Shown: positions 16,451 through 24,810 of the stretch, in pieces
How the letters are laid out: the number at the start of each line of letters is the position of its first letter
Numbering within the stretch: position 1 is the first letter of the stretch
Assembly (NCBI GenBank): GCA_017443985.1
Contig: JAFSXR010000007.1
Span: 1-63,943 of the forward strand
DNA from: Synergistaceae bacterium
GTDB taxonomy: Bacteria; Synergistota; Synergistia; Synergistales; Aminobacteriaceae
DNA: 63,943 nucleotides
Direction: 5' to 3'
The notes under the pieces: model-generated
Database searches by the model: none
The model's input: the letters and a program-made list of their open reading frames with translations, nothing else
What the model was told of the DNA's origin: nothing
Made by a program: the position numbers and the translations under genes

Positions 16451-16805
16451 ACTGAAGCAGGCTTTCTTTCATCAATTCCGCGTCAATGTATGCGTAATCC
16501 TTCAAAGTTGCCTCGTCAATTTCTTCGGGCATTATTAATTTGCAGGATTGATACACGCGCACAGCGTCCTCGATTAAAGAAAGCGAGTCTAAATCTACGA
16601 GCCCGGACCTCTCATCAATTATTACGCTTCTGAAGGGCTGATGATTGGGCCGAAGATTACCGCAAAGCGGGTGGGTTAAAATTTTGCTGCCGAAGTGAAC
16701 AAGACTGCGGACATGAATCAAAACATCAAGCGAAGAACCGTCAATAAATTCTCCGTTCCTGACTGTGTTATATAAATTCATGTTGTTTGTGATAAGTTTG
16801 AACAT
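16425..16805 (-). CDS. grdX: GrdX-family protein
   Basis: A 126-residue protein matching GrdX, which is encoded at the head of many glycine reductase operons and has no established biochemical role. MFKLITNNMNLYN at the start, THPLCGNLRPNHQPFRSVIID in the middle and SLSLIEDAVRVYQSC are recognisable. It is first in grdX-grdE-grdB, preceded by a strong ribosome-binding site GGAGGGG and a glycine riboswitch. Its last residues (LLTPNP) are written by heptamer repeat locus 5 and are probably not native to the family. Confidence 0.82.
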   Translation of the reverse strand: MFKLITNNMNLYNTVRNGEFIDGSSLDVLIHVRSLVHFGSKILTHPLCGNLRPNHQPFRSVIIDERSGLVDLDSLSLIEDAVRVYQSCKLIMPEEIDEATLKDYAYIDAELMKESLLQFSLLTPNP

Positions 16806-16837
16806 TAATTAACCCCTCCGCGATTTTTCTGCGTCTG

Positions 16838-16965
16838 TTGCCATTAACATAATGGGTAATGGGCTTCAGAGTCCTGTCCGGGTACGGTCTTTTTGCCTGA
16901 GAGTTTCGCGCTTGCTTCTTGCCCCTTCGGCGACTTAATTTAATAAAAAGTTCTCTCCCGTATCC
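16838..16965 (-). promoter_or_regulatory. Glycine riboswitch (gcvT class), single aptamer
   Basis: Read on the minus strand, the conserved blocks appear in order: CGGGAGAGAACTT, GTCGCCGAAGGGGCAAGA, AACTCTCAGGCAAAAAGACCG, GGACAGGACTCTGAAG. One aptamer is present. Just after it, CCATTA pairs with TAATGG, like the partner (ghost) helix of singlet glycine riboswitches. It lies 30-160 bases ahead of grdX and should couple expression to glycine. Glycine reductase use suggests an ON switch. Confidence 0.93.
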
Positions 16966-17000
16966 TTCAATCAAGGTTATTTTTATTTTATTCCAAGCTA

Positions 17001-17029
17001 ATTATAATACGCCGCTATTTTTAATTCAA
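17001..17029 (-). promoter_or_regulatory. Promoter of the grdXEB operon
   Basis: On the minus strand, TTGAAT (17024-17029), a 17-base spacer and TATAAT (17001-17006) give a good sigma70-type promoter starting near 16994, about 30 bases before the riboswitch. It overlaps the stop of the symporter gene. Confidence 0.7.
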
Positions 17030-18430
17030 AAATTTTTCGCGGTCATACGCAATTCCCTCGTTATATTCTTTCAAGAGCCTTGCAACTTTATTGCTTAAAA
17101 ATAAAATCGCGATTAAATTCGGGATAACCATAATTCCGTTGAAGAAGTCGGAAAGTTCCCAGACTAAATCAATTTTCAAAACGCTTCCCGTGAAAATAAA
17201 CGCCATCACTAAAAGCTGATAGGGCAGCAGGGCCTTTGCTCCGAATAAGTAGCGGATATTTGACTCTCCGAAATAATACCAGCCTATTACGGTTGAGAAG
17301 GCAAAGAACAGCAGGCACACCGCGATAAAAGGATAGCCCCATGAGCCCAAGAAATGTTCAGCGAATGCTGCTTGAACGAGTGAAATTCCGCGCAGGTTAG
17401 CTCCGCCCTCGACAAAATTATTATCGAGAACTCCTGATGACATTACGGTAAAAACAGTAATGTTTAACACTACGAAAGTGTCAATGAAAACTGCGATAAT
17501 TCCCAAAACTCCCTGCTCAACCGGGTGGGCTACGTTAGCGACTGCGTGAGCGTGAGGAGTCGATCCCATTCCGGCCTCGTTCGAGAAAAGTCCGCGAGCA
17601 ATTCCGTAACGTGCCGCCTGAGCAACAGCTACACCGGCCATTCCTCCCCATACTGCCTTAGGGGCGAATGCACAAGCAAAAATTTCACCGAACACTGACG
17701 GAAGGTGCGAGATGTTCATAAAGATTAAGACAAAGCCGACAACGACATAGAGAATCGCCATAATAGGAACTAATTTTTCAGTTACTGAAGCTATGCGTTT
17801 TACTCCGCCGATGAAAATTAATCCTGCCACGACAGCAAGCACAGCCCCGATAATTTTTACGTCCCAGCCGAACGCGCCGTTAAAAGCATCGCTGATTGAG
17901 TTAGCCTGTACCATGTTGCCCATGAAGCCGAGTGCTAATATTATTGAGACGGCGAAGAAGCCCGCTAAAAATTTTGAGAAAGCATTGTTGCCCAAGCCTC
18001 TGGAAATATAATAAGCTGGGCCGCCGACAACGTGGCCTGTCTCATCACGCTGCTAATATAATTGTGCGAGGCAGGCTTCCGCAAAATTTGTAGCCATTCC
18101 GAAAAATGCCGCTACCCACATCCAGAAAATTGCTCCGGGCCCTCCTGAGACTAACGCAGTCATAGCTCCGGCCAAGTTGCCCGTACCGACCTGAGCCGCG
18201 ATTGCCGTTGCAAGTGCCTGAAATGAGCTCATGCCGTGCGCTCCGGCTGCTTCGCCGAACAATGAGAAGTTGCCGAAAAGTTTTTTGCAGGCCGTTCCAA
18301 ATTTTGTAATCTGCACAAAACCAAGTCTCAATGTGAAAAACAAACCTGTACCGCAAAGCAGAGGGATTAAAAAATTTGTTCCCCATAAGAAGCCGTTAGC
18401 TTCACTCACGAGTTTTAACAGCTCGTCCAT
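17021..18430 (-). pseudogene. Na+:alanine/glycine symporter (AGCS family) with in-frame TAG
   Basis: Reassembled, this is a roughly 468-residue AGCS transporter, which imports small neutral amino acids with Na+. The N-terminal part has GLFFTLRLGFVQITKF and AIAAQVGTGNLAGAMTAL. The rest has VGGPAYYISRGLG, GLFSNEAGMGSTPHAHA and about eight further helices. At 18053-18055 the frame meets TAG between EACLAQLY and QRDETGH and stays open on both sides. Homologues usually carry Arg or Lys there, so AAG-to-TAG is a one-base explanation. The downstream part alone would begin at ATG 17993-17995 and lack the first helices. Its place directly upstream of the glycine-riboswitch operon suggests glycine as substrate. 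Nonsense mutation, error or amber readthrough are all possible. Confidence 0.85.
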
Positions 18431-18477
18431 AATTAAAACCTCCTGTTAAAAATTTAATTTTTTGAAAAATTTTGACA

Positions 18478-18645
18478 ATAAAAAAACGCCCAAAAGCTAC
18501 TAAGCTCTTGAGCGTATAATTCACGATTTATGCACGCAAAGCGAAATCCCGACCGGGATTTAGTGATTTTTCATATTCAGTTGAAAATTTGAAATGAAGT
18601 CAACTTGTTTCCTCTCGCGATGATTTTATTGTCCGCTAGATTATA
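18478..18645 (-). promoter_or_regulatory. Structured leader with terminator upstream of the symporter
   Basis: On the minus strand TATAAT (18640-18645) is followed by about 160 bases with several helices: GTTGA/TCAAC, an outer AATCAC/GTGAATT enclosing the perfect hairpin AAATCCCG-GT-CGGGATTT and a small CGC-TTT-GCG hairpin. Last comes an 11-pair stem (CGCTCAAGAGC with GCTTTTGGGCG, 18487-18514) and seven T. It could end the upstream secreted-protein gene or attenuate the symporter. No known riboswitch class is recognised. Confidence 0.6.
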
Positions 18646-18650
18646 TCACT

Positions 18651-19343
18651 CTAGCCTACGGGCGACTCCCACGTCATAAAGACGATGACTGTCTCGCCGT
18701 TCTTATTAGTTCCGAACTCGAAGAAAATTTCTTCGCCCAGAGCGTTACGGCACGTCCAGCCCTCAAAATTTTCATCAGGGTCTTCGATTTCATTGCCCAA
18801 GACTCTTAAAAGTTTTTCTTGAGTATCGCCGAGACAAATATCTCCGAAGGGCATCAAGCCGCTTTTTACTTCGACGCGCTGAAGCCTGTCGTCAAGAAAA
18901 TCAAGCTGGAAGCCATTATAATTTAATACTGATGTGCCCGGACCGTCTGCAAAGTCTTTCGGTTTTCCGTGAATGGCGAGTGCTTTATCCCGCGTGATTC
19001 CGAAAGCCATTTGAATTTCAGCGGACATTTTACAGCCTGCTGTGTCAACGTTCTTTTCCCCTGCATACTCAGGCTTAACGAACTGAGCTGAAATAAAAGC
19101 AGTGCCTTTTTTTGTGGGGTGATCAATTTCAAGCCATTTTTGACCGTCAACAAAAGTTTCTCCCATGACGACAAAGACATCGCCTTTATTCACTTTGCCG
19201 ATAACGTAGCCCTTAGTGCCGGGATCTGCGCGAAGCCTTACGCCGTCGCCCTTAGACATTCCGATATAAGGATATTGAAGAGCCGAAGCCGCAGAAGAAA
19301 ACGCAAGCAAAAAGAAAAACGCAAGTGCAACAAATTTTTTCAT
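18651..19343 (-). CDS. Exported SH3b-domain protein of unknown function
   Basis: A 230-residue protein with a signal peptide (residues 1-22, ending ASA). A bacterial SH3 domain follows at about 25-95 (GDGVRLRADPGTKGYVIGKVNKGDVFVV, typical of peptidoglycan-binding SH3b). Two short alpha/beta units follow (DKALAIHGKPKDFADG..LQRVEV and DTQEKLLRVLG..FFEFG), resembling the repeated C-terminal units of the large protein at 28508-30373. It probably sits in the periplasm near the wall. It is third in a row of exported genes, 3 bases after the preceding stop. Confidence 0.65.
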   Translation of the reverse strand: MKKFVALAFFFLLAFSSAASALQYPYIGMSKGDGVRLRADPGTKGYVIGKVNKGDVFVVMGETFVDGQKWLEIDHPTKKGTAFISAQFVKPEYAGEKNVDTAGCKMSAEIQMAFGITRDKALAIHGKPKDFADGPGTSVLNYNGFQLDFLDDRLQRVEVKSGLMPFGDICLGDTQEKLLRVLGNEIEDPDENFEGWTCRNALGEEIFFEFGTNKNGETVIVFMTWESPVG

Positions 19344-19346
19344 TTA

Positions 19347-20021
19347 TTAGTCCCTCCCGGCATTAGTAACCCAGTCGGTAGTCATGTCAATAATTACCCA
19401 TGTGCCATTAACCGGTCTGACAGTAGCAGCGAACATTCCCGGACGCTCCGTAATTTTTTTAGAATTATAAATATCTCCGGCAATTAATAAATTTTTGCCC
19501 CTCTTTGTAACTCCCTGAACGTCAGCAAAATAAATTTTGTCGTTGCCGGGCTCTCTGAAGCTGTCCGCGTCAAAGTGAAATAATTTTCCGTCAAAAGAAA
19601 AAACCGCGCTAGGGTCCTCAGCGATTACGCTCAAATCTTTTTTGCTGATGTCAAGACCGAAATATTTTTTGACGCTCTCGAAAACAAATTTCTTGTCAAT
19701 CGTAAGATTTCCGCTCTCGCAGTTTTTATCTTTGCATTTTTTAATTCTGCTGTTGTAGTTGTTGATGAGGTTGTGAATAATTCCAAATCTTGCAAGCTCG
19801 GCAATGTTGGCCGGGTTTCCTAAATGAGTTACAGGCTCTTCGTACTCGCTTAATGCCTCGCCGTCATTGTCTCCGTCCTCAAGGTCGAAGTTAAAAAATC
19901 CTGCCTCCGTGAAGTTGCTGATAAAGACGCTCATTTTTTTCATTTCCGGAGTTTGATCTATAGCAGACGCAGCGCAGCAGAATACAAAAATTAAAAGAAC
20001 TGACAATAAAAATTTTTTCAT
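19347..20021 (-). CDS. Exported protein of unknown function, paralogue A
   Basis: A 224-residue protein with a signal peptide (1-20, ending AASA). Acidic EDGDNDGEA is followed by THLGNPANIAELARFGI, a CKDKNCE cysteine pair, NLTIDKKFVFESVKKYFGLDIS and GKLFHFDAD. I do not recognise a named family. It is clearly homologous to the next gene upstream (20018-20641), so the pair arose by tandem duplication. The four-base overlap ATGA couples their translation. The cysteine pair CxxxxC and acidic stretch might bind a metal, but this is only a guess. Confidence 0.65.
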   Translation of the reverse strand: MKKFLLSVLLIFVFCCAASAIDQTPEMKKMSVFISNFTEAGFFNFDLEDGDNDGEALSEYEEPVTHLGNPANIAELARFGIIHNLINNYNSRIKKCKDKNCESGNLTIDKKFVFESVKKYFGLDISKKDLSVIAEDPSAVFSFDGKLFHFDADSFREPGNDKIYFADVQGVTKRGKNLLIAGDIYNSKKITERPGMFAATVRPVNGTWVIIDMTTDWVTNAGRD

Positions 20022-20641
20022 TGAATAATCTCTCCCGTCTTGAGTGAAAGTATCGCAAAAGTATTTTTGCCTTTATATTTATGAATTTTTGCCGCAGCCT
20101 CGAATTTTCTAAAAGGTTTATCGTAGCTGTAAAAAGTTCCGAGCATAGTTATAATTTTTCCGTTCCGCGTGGCTTTTTCGACAACTGTAGAATAATCTTC
20201 CCCCTCGACATCTCCGTCAAAGTGATAAACTTTTCCGTCATACTCAATCGTAATTTCCATATCCTCGTCCGTAACGGTTTGATTTTCTATGTCGATGTCA
20301 AAAAATTTTTTCACTGTTTCCTTTATATATTTTCCGTCAATCGTCATAAGGCCGTTAAGTTTGCAGTCGGGGTCTTCGCAAAATTTTATGAGGCTGTGAT
20401 TATAACGAACATTATAATCAATTCCGAAGGAAATTAAATGATACACGTTAGCAGGATCTCCCAAGTGCAACAGATCATCATCGCCGTCTGCCTTAACGTC
20501 AAAATTTTCAAGTGAAAACCTAACAAAAGGGGTCAGGAAATCGCCCATGCTCTTGAGTTCTTTTTTAGTGAAGGCAAATGACGAATCAGCAAGAACAAAA
20601 AAAATTAAAATTACGGCAGAAAAAGATAAAAATTTTTTCAC
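20018..20641 (-). CDS. Exported protein of unknown function, paralogue B
   Basis: A 207-residue protein with a signal peptide (1-23, ending SSFA). It shares a block with paralogue A: LHLGDPANVYHLISFGI, CEDPDC, GLMTIDGKYIKETVKKFFDIDIE and GKVYHFDGD. The C-terminus (AAAKIHKYKGKNTFAILSLKTG) aligns with AATVRPVNGTWVIIDM of A. No known family is recognised. It is first of a three-gene run of exported proteins (B, A, then the SH3b protein) and lies downstream of the binding-protein/Skp cluster with an 83-base AT-rich gap. Confidence 0.65.
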   Translation of the reverse strand: MKKFLSFSAVILIFFVLADSSFAFTKKELKSMGDFLTPFVRFSLENFDVKADGDDDLLHLGDPANVYHLISFGIDYNVRYNHSLIKFCEDPDCKLNGLMTIDGKYIKETVKKFFDIDIENQTVTDEDMEITIEYDGKVYHFDGDVEGEDYSTVVEKATRNGKIITMLGTFYSYDKPFRKFEAAAKIHKYKGKNTFAILSLKTGEIIQ

Positions 20642-20724
20642 GATAAAAAAATTTCCTCCCTCGTATTTAATTTTTATTTTAACTTCGGTGAGAAAAATAT
20701 ATCACAAAAAATTTTTAATTAAAG

Positions 20725-21939
20725 TTAATACGAAGGCACGTAGGCAAGTCCGCGAGTATTAATCACGTCTAAATCATAAAAATCATGATTGCGGACTTCA
20801 ACAATGAAAACATTTCTTGAAACAGGTCTGTGAAGCAAGGGACTGATATTTAATTCCTGATTGCCGAACGGGATTGAACGCACATGCGCAAGATTATTCA
20901 ATAAATTTTCTCTGGGCATTGCGTCAACAGGCTGCGGCATTAAATCAACGGCCCTCTTAAACCATTCATAAAGAGCTATTGCGCGTCCTGCGGCTACCGT
21001 GTCATTAACGGCCATTGCACGTGTCCGCCATAACATGCGCTTAATTTCGATAAAGCCTCCGAGTGAAGCAAGCATTATATTTTGGTCCGCAAAAATCATT
21101 CCGAGACACGATAAATACATTTTGTCAGGCTCGGCACAGTTCCATAACTGCCAAGCTGTCCGAAGGCGCATAAAATTTCTCCATATCTCCCGCGCTCCCA
21201 TGCTGCCCATAAAAGAAATTACTACTCCGGCCTTGTCGCCCTCGAAGCTCTCAATTTCTTCTGACATCATAGCGTAAGTATCACGGACGGAAGCGTCGGC
21301 CCAGTAAGGCATCGGCATAAAACCCTCGCTGTCGAGCATTGAATAACAGATTTTTGCCTCGCGTTCCTGATTAATCGTGAAACGCGCAGCGGCTAAGGCG
21401 ATTCTTTTTTCTTTGTCATAAATTTTTGCGGCGTATTGAGAAAATGCCGGGCACCTGTAATCACGATATAAATCAAGCGCAAAAATATTATTAATCGGCC
21501 TTCCGTTACGGTCAATCAAAACATTTTCGCCGCCTGCAATTAATAACGGGATATTCATTCCGGCCATACGCGAGACGAGAATTTTATCAGCCTCAGGAGA
21601 AAGCGCGAAGCTCAACACCGCGATAGAATGAGCGTCAAACTTAAAATTAATATCGCGTGCAGGCTGCTGACTTTCTTTGGGATTTTCGAGAAAAATAAAT
21701 TTTACGTCATGGCCTCCAACGCCGGAACTGCTCTCGGAAATTTCACGCTCGCACCACAAAAGCGCGGTCTTGATGGATTTTCCCGGCTCTGCTTCCCAGC
21801 CGCCCTCCGGAGGTACAGCTAAGACGTTCCACACCCACTCATGCTCTTGATTTTTTTGTTGAGCCGAGTAAGCGCGGAACGCCCAGTTAAAATTCAACAA
21901 GCATAAAAAAATTACGGTGAACGCAAAAATTTTACGCAT
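20725..21939 (-). CDS. Periplasmic ligand-binding-like protein (type 1 fold, LIV-type)
   Basis: A 404-residue exported protein with a signal peptide (1-26, ending RAYSA). The body resembles the type 1 periplasmic-binding fold of branched-chain amino-acid binding proteins: KSIKTALLWCEREISESSSGVGGHDVKFIFLE-like first strand-helix, MNIPLLIAGGENV, YAAKIYDKEKRIALAA and DKAGVVISFMGS. No ABC permease or ATPase is adjacent, so it is either an orphan solute receptor or has another envelope role. It lies 30 bases downstream of skp. Assignment is by overall pattern, not by a unique motif. Confidence 0.6.
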   Translation of the reverse strand: MRKIFAFTVIFLCLLNFNWAFRAYSAQQKNQEHEWVWNVLAVPPEGGWEAEPGKSIKTALLWCEREISESSSGVGGHDVKFIFLENPKESQQPARDINFKFDAHSIAVLSFALSPEADKILVSRMAGMNIPLLIAGGENVLIDRNGRPINNIFALDLYRDYRCPAFSQYAAKIYDKEKRIALAAARFTINQEREAKICYSMLDSEGFMPMPYWADASVRDTYAMMSEEIESFEGDKAGVVISFMGSMGAREIWRNFMRLRTAWQLWNCAEPDKMYLSCLGMIFADQNIMLASLGGFIEIKRMLWRTRAMAVNDTVAAGRAIALYEWFKRAVDLMPQPVDAMPRENLLNNLAHVRSIPFGNQELNISPLLHRPVSRNVFIVEVRNHDFYDLDVINTRGLAYVPSY

Positions 21940-21969
21940 AAAAATTAAATTTTATTTTTCTTAAAATTT

Positions 21970-22443
21970 TTAGTTCTTTCTCGATAACTGCTGAATAACG
22001 TCCTGCGTGATGTCAACGCCGCCGATTAAAACGACAAATTTATCAAGCACAAGATTTAATTTTTTCTTGACGGCAACTTCACGTACAGCCTGCTCGCAAT
22101 CGCGGTAAATGGGAGCCATTAACTTCTGCTCTTCTTCTGCAAGCTCCATTCTTTTTGCCTGGACGGCCTGTGCTTTTTTCGCGGTGTCTGTCTCTTTATC
22201 TGCTGCTGCTTTTGCTTCGTTTTCTTTCTGTCTGGCGATGTCTGCTAATTTCTGGCGAGCCTGAGCAAGTCCCGGATGATTGTTAAGAATTTCTCCTCTG
22301 TCAACTACGCCGACTGTCTCCGTGCCTGCTGACTGTGCAGGAGCGGCCGCTGCGGCTTTCTTCTGTGCTGCTGAAGCGATTGATGTCAAGCTCATTACTA
22401 CTAAAACTGCGATTACAAGCAAAATAAATTTCTTTAATGACAT
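21970..22443 (-). CDS. OmpH/Skp-family periplasmic chaperone
   Basis: A 157-residue Skp/OmpH-like protein. Residues 1-24 form a signal peptide, followed by VGVVDRGEILNNHPGLAQAR, the usual first strand. A long charged coiled coil (about 60-115, rich in Ala, Lys and Glu) follows, then a return strand KLNLVLDKFVVLIGGVDIT. Skp holds unfolded outer-membrane proteins in the periplasm, so the gene supports a diderm envelope. It is transcribed ahead of the ligand-binding-like gene; AGGAGG lies about 8 bases before the ATG. Confidence 0.85.
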   Translation of the reverse strand: MSLKKFILLVIAVLVVMSLTSIASAAQKKAAAAAPAQSAGTETVGVVDRGEILNNHPGLAQARQKLADIARQKENEAKAAADKETDTAKKAQAVQAKRMELAEEEQKLMAPIYRDCEQAVREVAVKKKLNLVLDKFVVLIGGVDITQDVIQQLSRKN

Positions 22444-22546
22444 TATAAAAATATTCCTCCTAAGTTTTATAAAACGCCTAAAAAACTTTCGAGGTGCATT
22501 TTACATTTTATTTTTCATTAAAAAACCGTAAAGATTACGCAATTTC

Positions 22547-23026
22547 CTAAGAATTTACGCTTGGCCCTGTGATTATTTTTCGTTTTTCAAGAAATTTCAT
22601 CAGCGGAACTCCGACAAGATAACACGCTCCGGCCTCGCCCAGCCCGACATAAAAGCACGTTGCGATTAATGGCACGTCGATTAAAAAATGCAGCATTGCT
22701 CCGATTACTACTGCGTTAGAAATTACGGGCCAGAATGCCGCGACAAAAATATTTTTTGATTTCAGAGTGAGAAACGCCGCGATGAGAGTCGCAAGCGAAC
22801 CGAAAAACATATCCGTAAAACCGAAGCCCCCGAAAAAATTTGCGAACACGCAGCCTATAGTCAGGCCGGGTATAGCTTCAGGAAAATAAAACGGCAGGAG
22901 GGTAAGAGCCTCCGAAACCCTAAACTGAACAGGACCGTAGGAAATCGGCGCAAGAGCTATGGTGAGTGCCGCGTAAAGTGCCGCAATTAATGCACCGCGC
23001 GCAATTTTTTTTGTGTAAGTATTAAT
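22547..23026 (-). CDS. queT: QueT-family transporter, non-canonical start
   Basis: A membrane protein of the QueT family, the substrate-binding (S) component of an ECF importer for queuosine precursors. The full sequence includes ARGALIAALYAALTIALAP, SYGPVQFRVSEALTLLPF and FPEAIPGLTIGCVFANFFGG, all typical. A GTG at 22847-22849 would start inside this conserved block and lose about 60 residues. Upstream in frame there is no ATG, GTG or TTG that fits. ATT at 23024-23026 lies 9 bases after AGGAG (23036-23040) and gives 159 residues, the usual family length. I infer an ATT (or ATA) start. It directly follows priA. Tgt elsewhere in the window fits a salvage role. Confidence 0.8.
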   Translation of the reverse strand: MNTYTKKIARGALIAALYAALTIALAPISYGPVQFRVSEALTLLPFYFPEAIPGLTIGCVFANFFGGFGFTDMFFGSLATLIAAFLTLKSKNIFVAAFWPVISNAVVIGAMLHFLIDVPLIATCFYVGLGEAGACYLVGVPLMKFLEKRKIITGPSVNS

Positions 23027-23052
23027 TTTTATTATCTCCTCTTAAAAAATTT

Positions 23053-24810
23053 TTAACTTTTTAATGTGATCTTTAATAATTTTCTTTTAGAATTAAATTT
23101 TTGCAAGACCTTCTCAACAGGTTCGAGCGAGTTTGTATTAACATAAAGCGGTTGCGAAGAGTCGCCGGGATCCATGACAAAAATTCCTGCGTCAAAAAAT
23201 TCGTCAAGCAATCTTTCGCGCAGATTTATATCTTCGCTTTCAATCTCGATTATAAAAGCGAACGGCGGCAAATCAAATTCGCGGCGCGTCTCAAGTTCTG
23301 ACGGAAAAAATTTTTCCCAGCCTGTATATAAAAATTTAGCCAGCTTCATTCCTGATTTACGGGACTGAATTAAAATTTTCCGTTCTGAATTTTTTTCGCG
23401 CCCCCTCCAGTAACTTTCCCATAAGAGCCCAAAGACATTAACTCTTGTGTCGTAATCCTGCCGCCATAATTCTAAATCTAAATCGAGCCACGCAATTAAC
23501 GACGGATTAATTTTTTCGCAAAGTTCCAGTCCGCGCTGCGTGCTTAAAATTAAACTGTTTTTTTTCGGACGGCTGTATTTATCCGCATAGACCTGAACTT
23601 TATCGTAATACCGCCCGGCAATTTTTTCGAGAGCCTCAAGTCCCGGCCGCTTGCCGGTAAAAAATTTATAGCCGCAATTTTCGCATTTCTCAGGAAGTTC
23701 GCGGACCGTTCCGCAAATTCTACAGCGCAGAATTTTTCCGTTATTCTCGCTTCTCATTAAATTTTTGCAATTTGGGCACGCTATCGGCTTTCCGCAGTTG
23801 TCGCAAAAAACTTCGGACGCTTCGCCGAGCCTGTTCAAAATCCAAATTACGGTGTTATTTTTCGCAAGCTCCCTGTAAGTATTTTTTATAAGCGAAAATG
23901 TCAAAGGGATTGAGCCTTTTATCCCGTGAGTTTCTTCGTTGCGCGTCTTAGCATGAAAAATATCGGCGAGGATTATATTTTTTTTCTCAGGCAGAATTTT
24001 TTGTTCCGGCTTTGACCGCAAAAAAGTTTTCAGCGACGGTATACGGCCTCCGGCGACAAATTCAGCTCCCAAAAAAGCTGCCCGGCGGCCTGCAAGACTC
24101 CTAGCGGAAATATTCAAGACCGGCGGAATTACATAAGCCGCGTTAGCTTCGTCCTCGATTATGATTTTCTCCGGCATTAACGGAGCGAATACGGCACCGG
24201 CAGTCCCGATTACAATTCTAAATTTTTTTTCGTTCACTGACAGCCACGCGAGCCATAATTTATTCCCTCCGGCAGACGGCCATAAAAAAGCCTGCTCTCT
24301 CAAATTTTCAGGGAGCGTCAAAAAAAATTCTTTTGCTTTTTCTTTTCTTGGAAATAAAATCAAAGTCCTTTTATTACTTTCAAGCTCATTGAGATAAAAA
24401 TTTTTTCGCTCAAAATCAAAAGGGTTAAAAAAATCTAATTCGTGAAAAATTTTTTTATCATGCTGAAAATTTTTTGAGTGATTAAATATTTTATCGCCCA
24501 TTATTAACGGTCTCGGCAAAATAATTTTTAGGGCAGCACCGGCTCCGCAAAGACACACGCGCCCGGCATAAGCCGCCATGTCCCATAAATCAGGGTCGAT
24601 TATGCTTTGAGCGTCTATAATGCCTTCAATGCTTTTTATTTTTATTTCTTGCGATAAATTATTTTTAGAGAGGCCAAGAACAAAACCGGCGTGCAGATTT
24701 TTTTTGACTTCTACAATGACTCTCGCGCCCGTTTGAATTTCGACAGGGCATTGATACATTAAATCGGACAGAGCCATCTCCGGCACTGCAACGTCATAAA
24801 GAAATGACAT
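23053..24810 (-). CDS. priA: PriA-like primosomal protein with degenerate ATPase motifs
   Basis: The architecture is PriA: an N-terminal DNA-binding domain (VAVPEMALSDLMYQCP), a helicase region, a zinc-binding insert with eight cysteines (CDNCGKPIACPNC and CRICGTVRELPEKCENCG), and a C-terminal REFDLPPFAFIIEIE. PriA reloads DnaB at stalled forks. Length is 585 against roughly 730. The Walker A segment (GVTGSGKT in active PriA) is absent. Motif II reads EDEANAAY instead of DEEHD. The region of motif VI (GRAGR) reads SYWRGREK. VIGTAGAVFAPL keeps only the outline of motif Ia/Ib. It is therefore probably helicase-dead but structurally retained. It overlaps coaBC by 17 bases. Confidence 0.85.
   Translation of the reverse strand: MSFLYDVAVPEMALSDLMYQCPVEIQTGARVIVEVKKNLHAGFVLGLSKNNLSQEIKIKSIEGIIDAQSIIDPDLWDMAAYAGRVCLCGAGAALKIILPRPLIMGDKIFNHSKNFQHDKKIFHELDFFNPFDFERKNFYLNELESNKRTLILFPRKEKAKEFFLTLPENLREQAFLWPSAGGNKLWLAWLSVNEKKFRIVIGTAGAVFAPLMPEKIIIEDEANAAYVIPPVLNISARSLAGRRAAFLGAEFVAGGRIPSLKTFLRSKPEQKILPEKKNIILADIFHAKTRNEETHGIKGSIPLTFSLIKNTYRELAKNNTVIWILNRLGEASEVFCDNCGKPIACPNCKNLMRSENNGKILRCRICGTVRELPEKCENCGYKFFTGKRPGLEALEKIAGRYYDKVQVYADKYSRPKKNSLILSTQRGLELCEKINPSLIAWLDLDLELWRQDYDTRVNVFGLLWESYWRGREKNSERKILIQSRKSGMKLAKFLYTGWEKFFPSELETRREFDLPPFAFIIEIESEDINLRERLLDEFFDAGIFVMDPGDSSQPLYVNTNSLEPVEKVLQKFNSKRKLLKITLKS

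Noticed and set aside
16768-16974. Open frame across the riboswitch on the minus strand
   Set aside because: It coincides exactly with conserved glycine-riboswitch blocks and its translation is basic and low-complexity.
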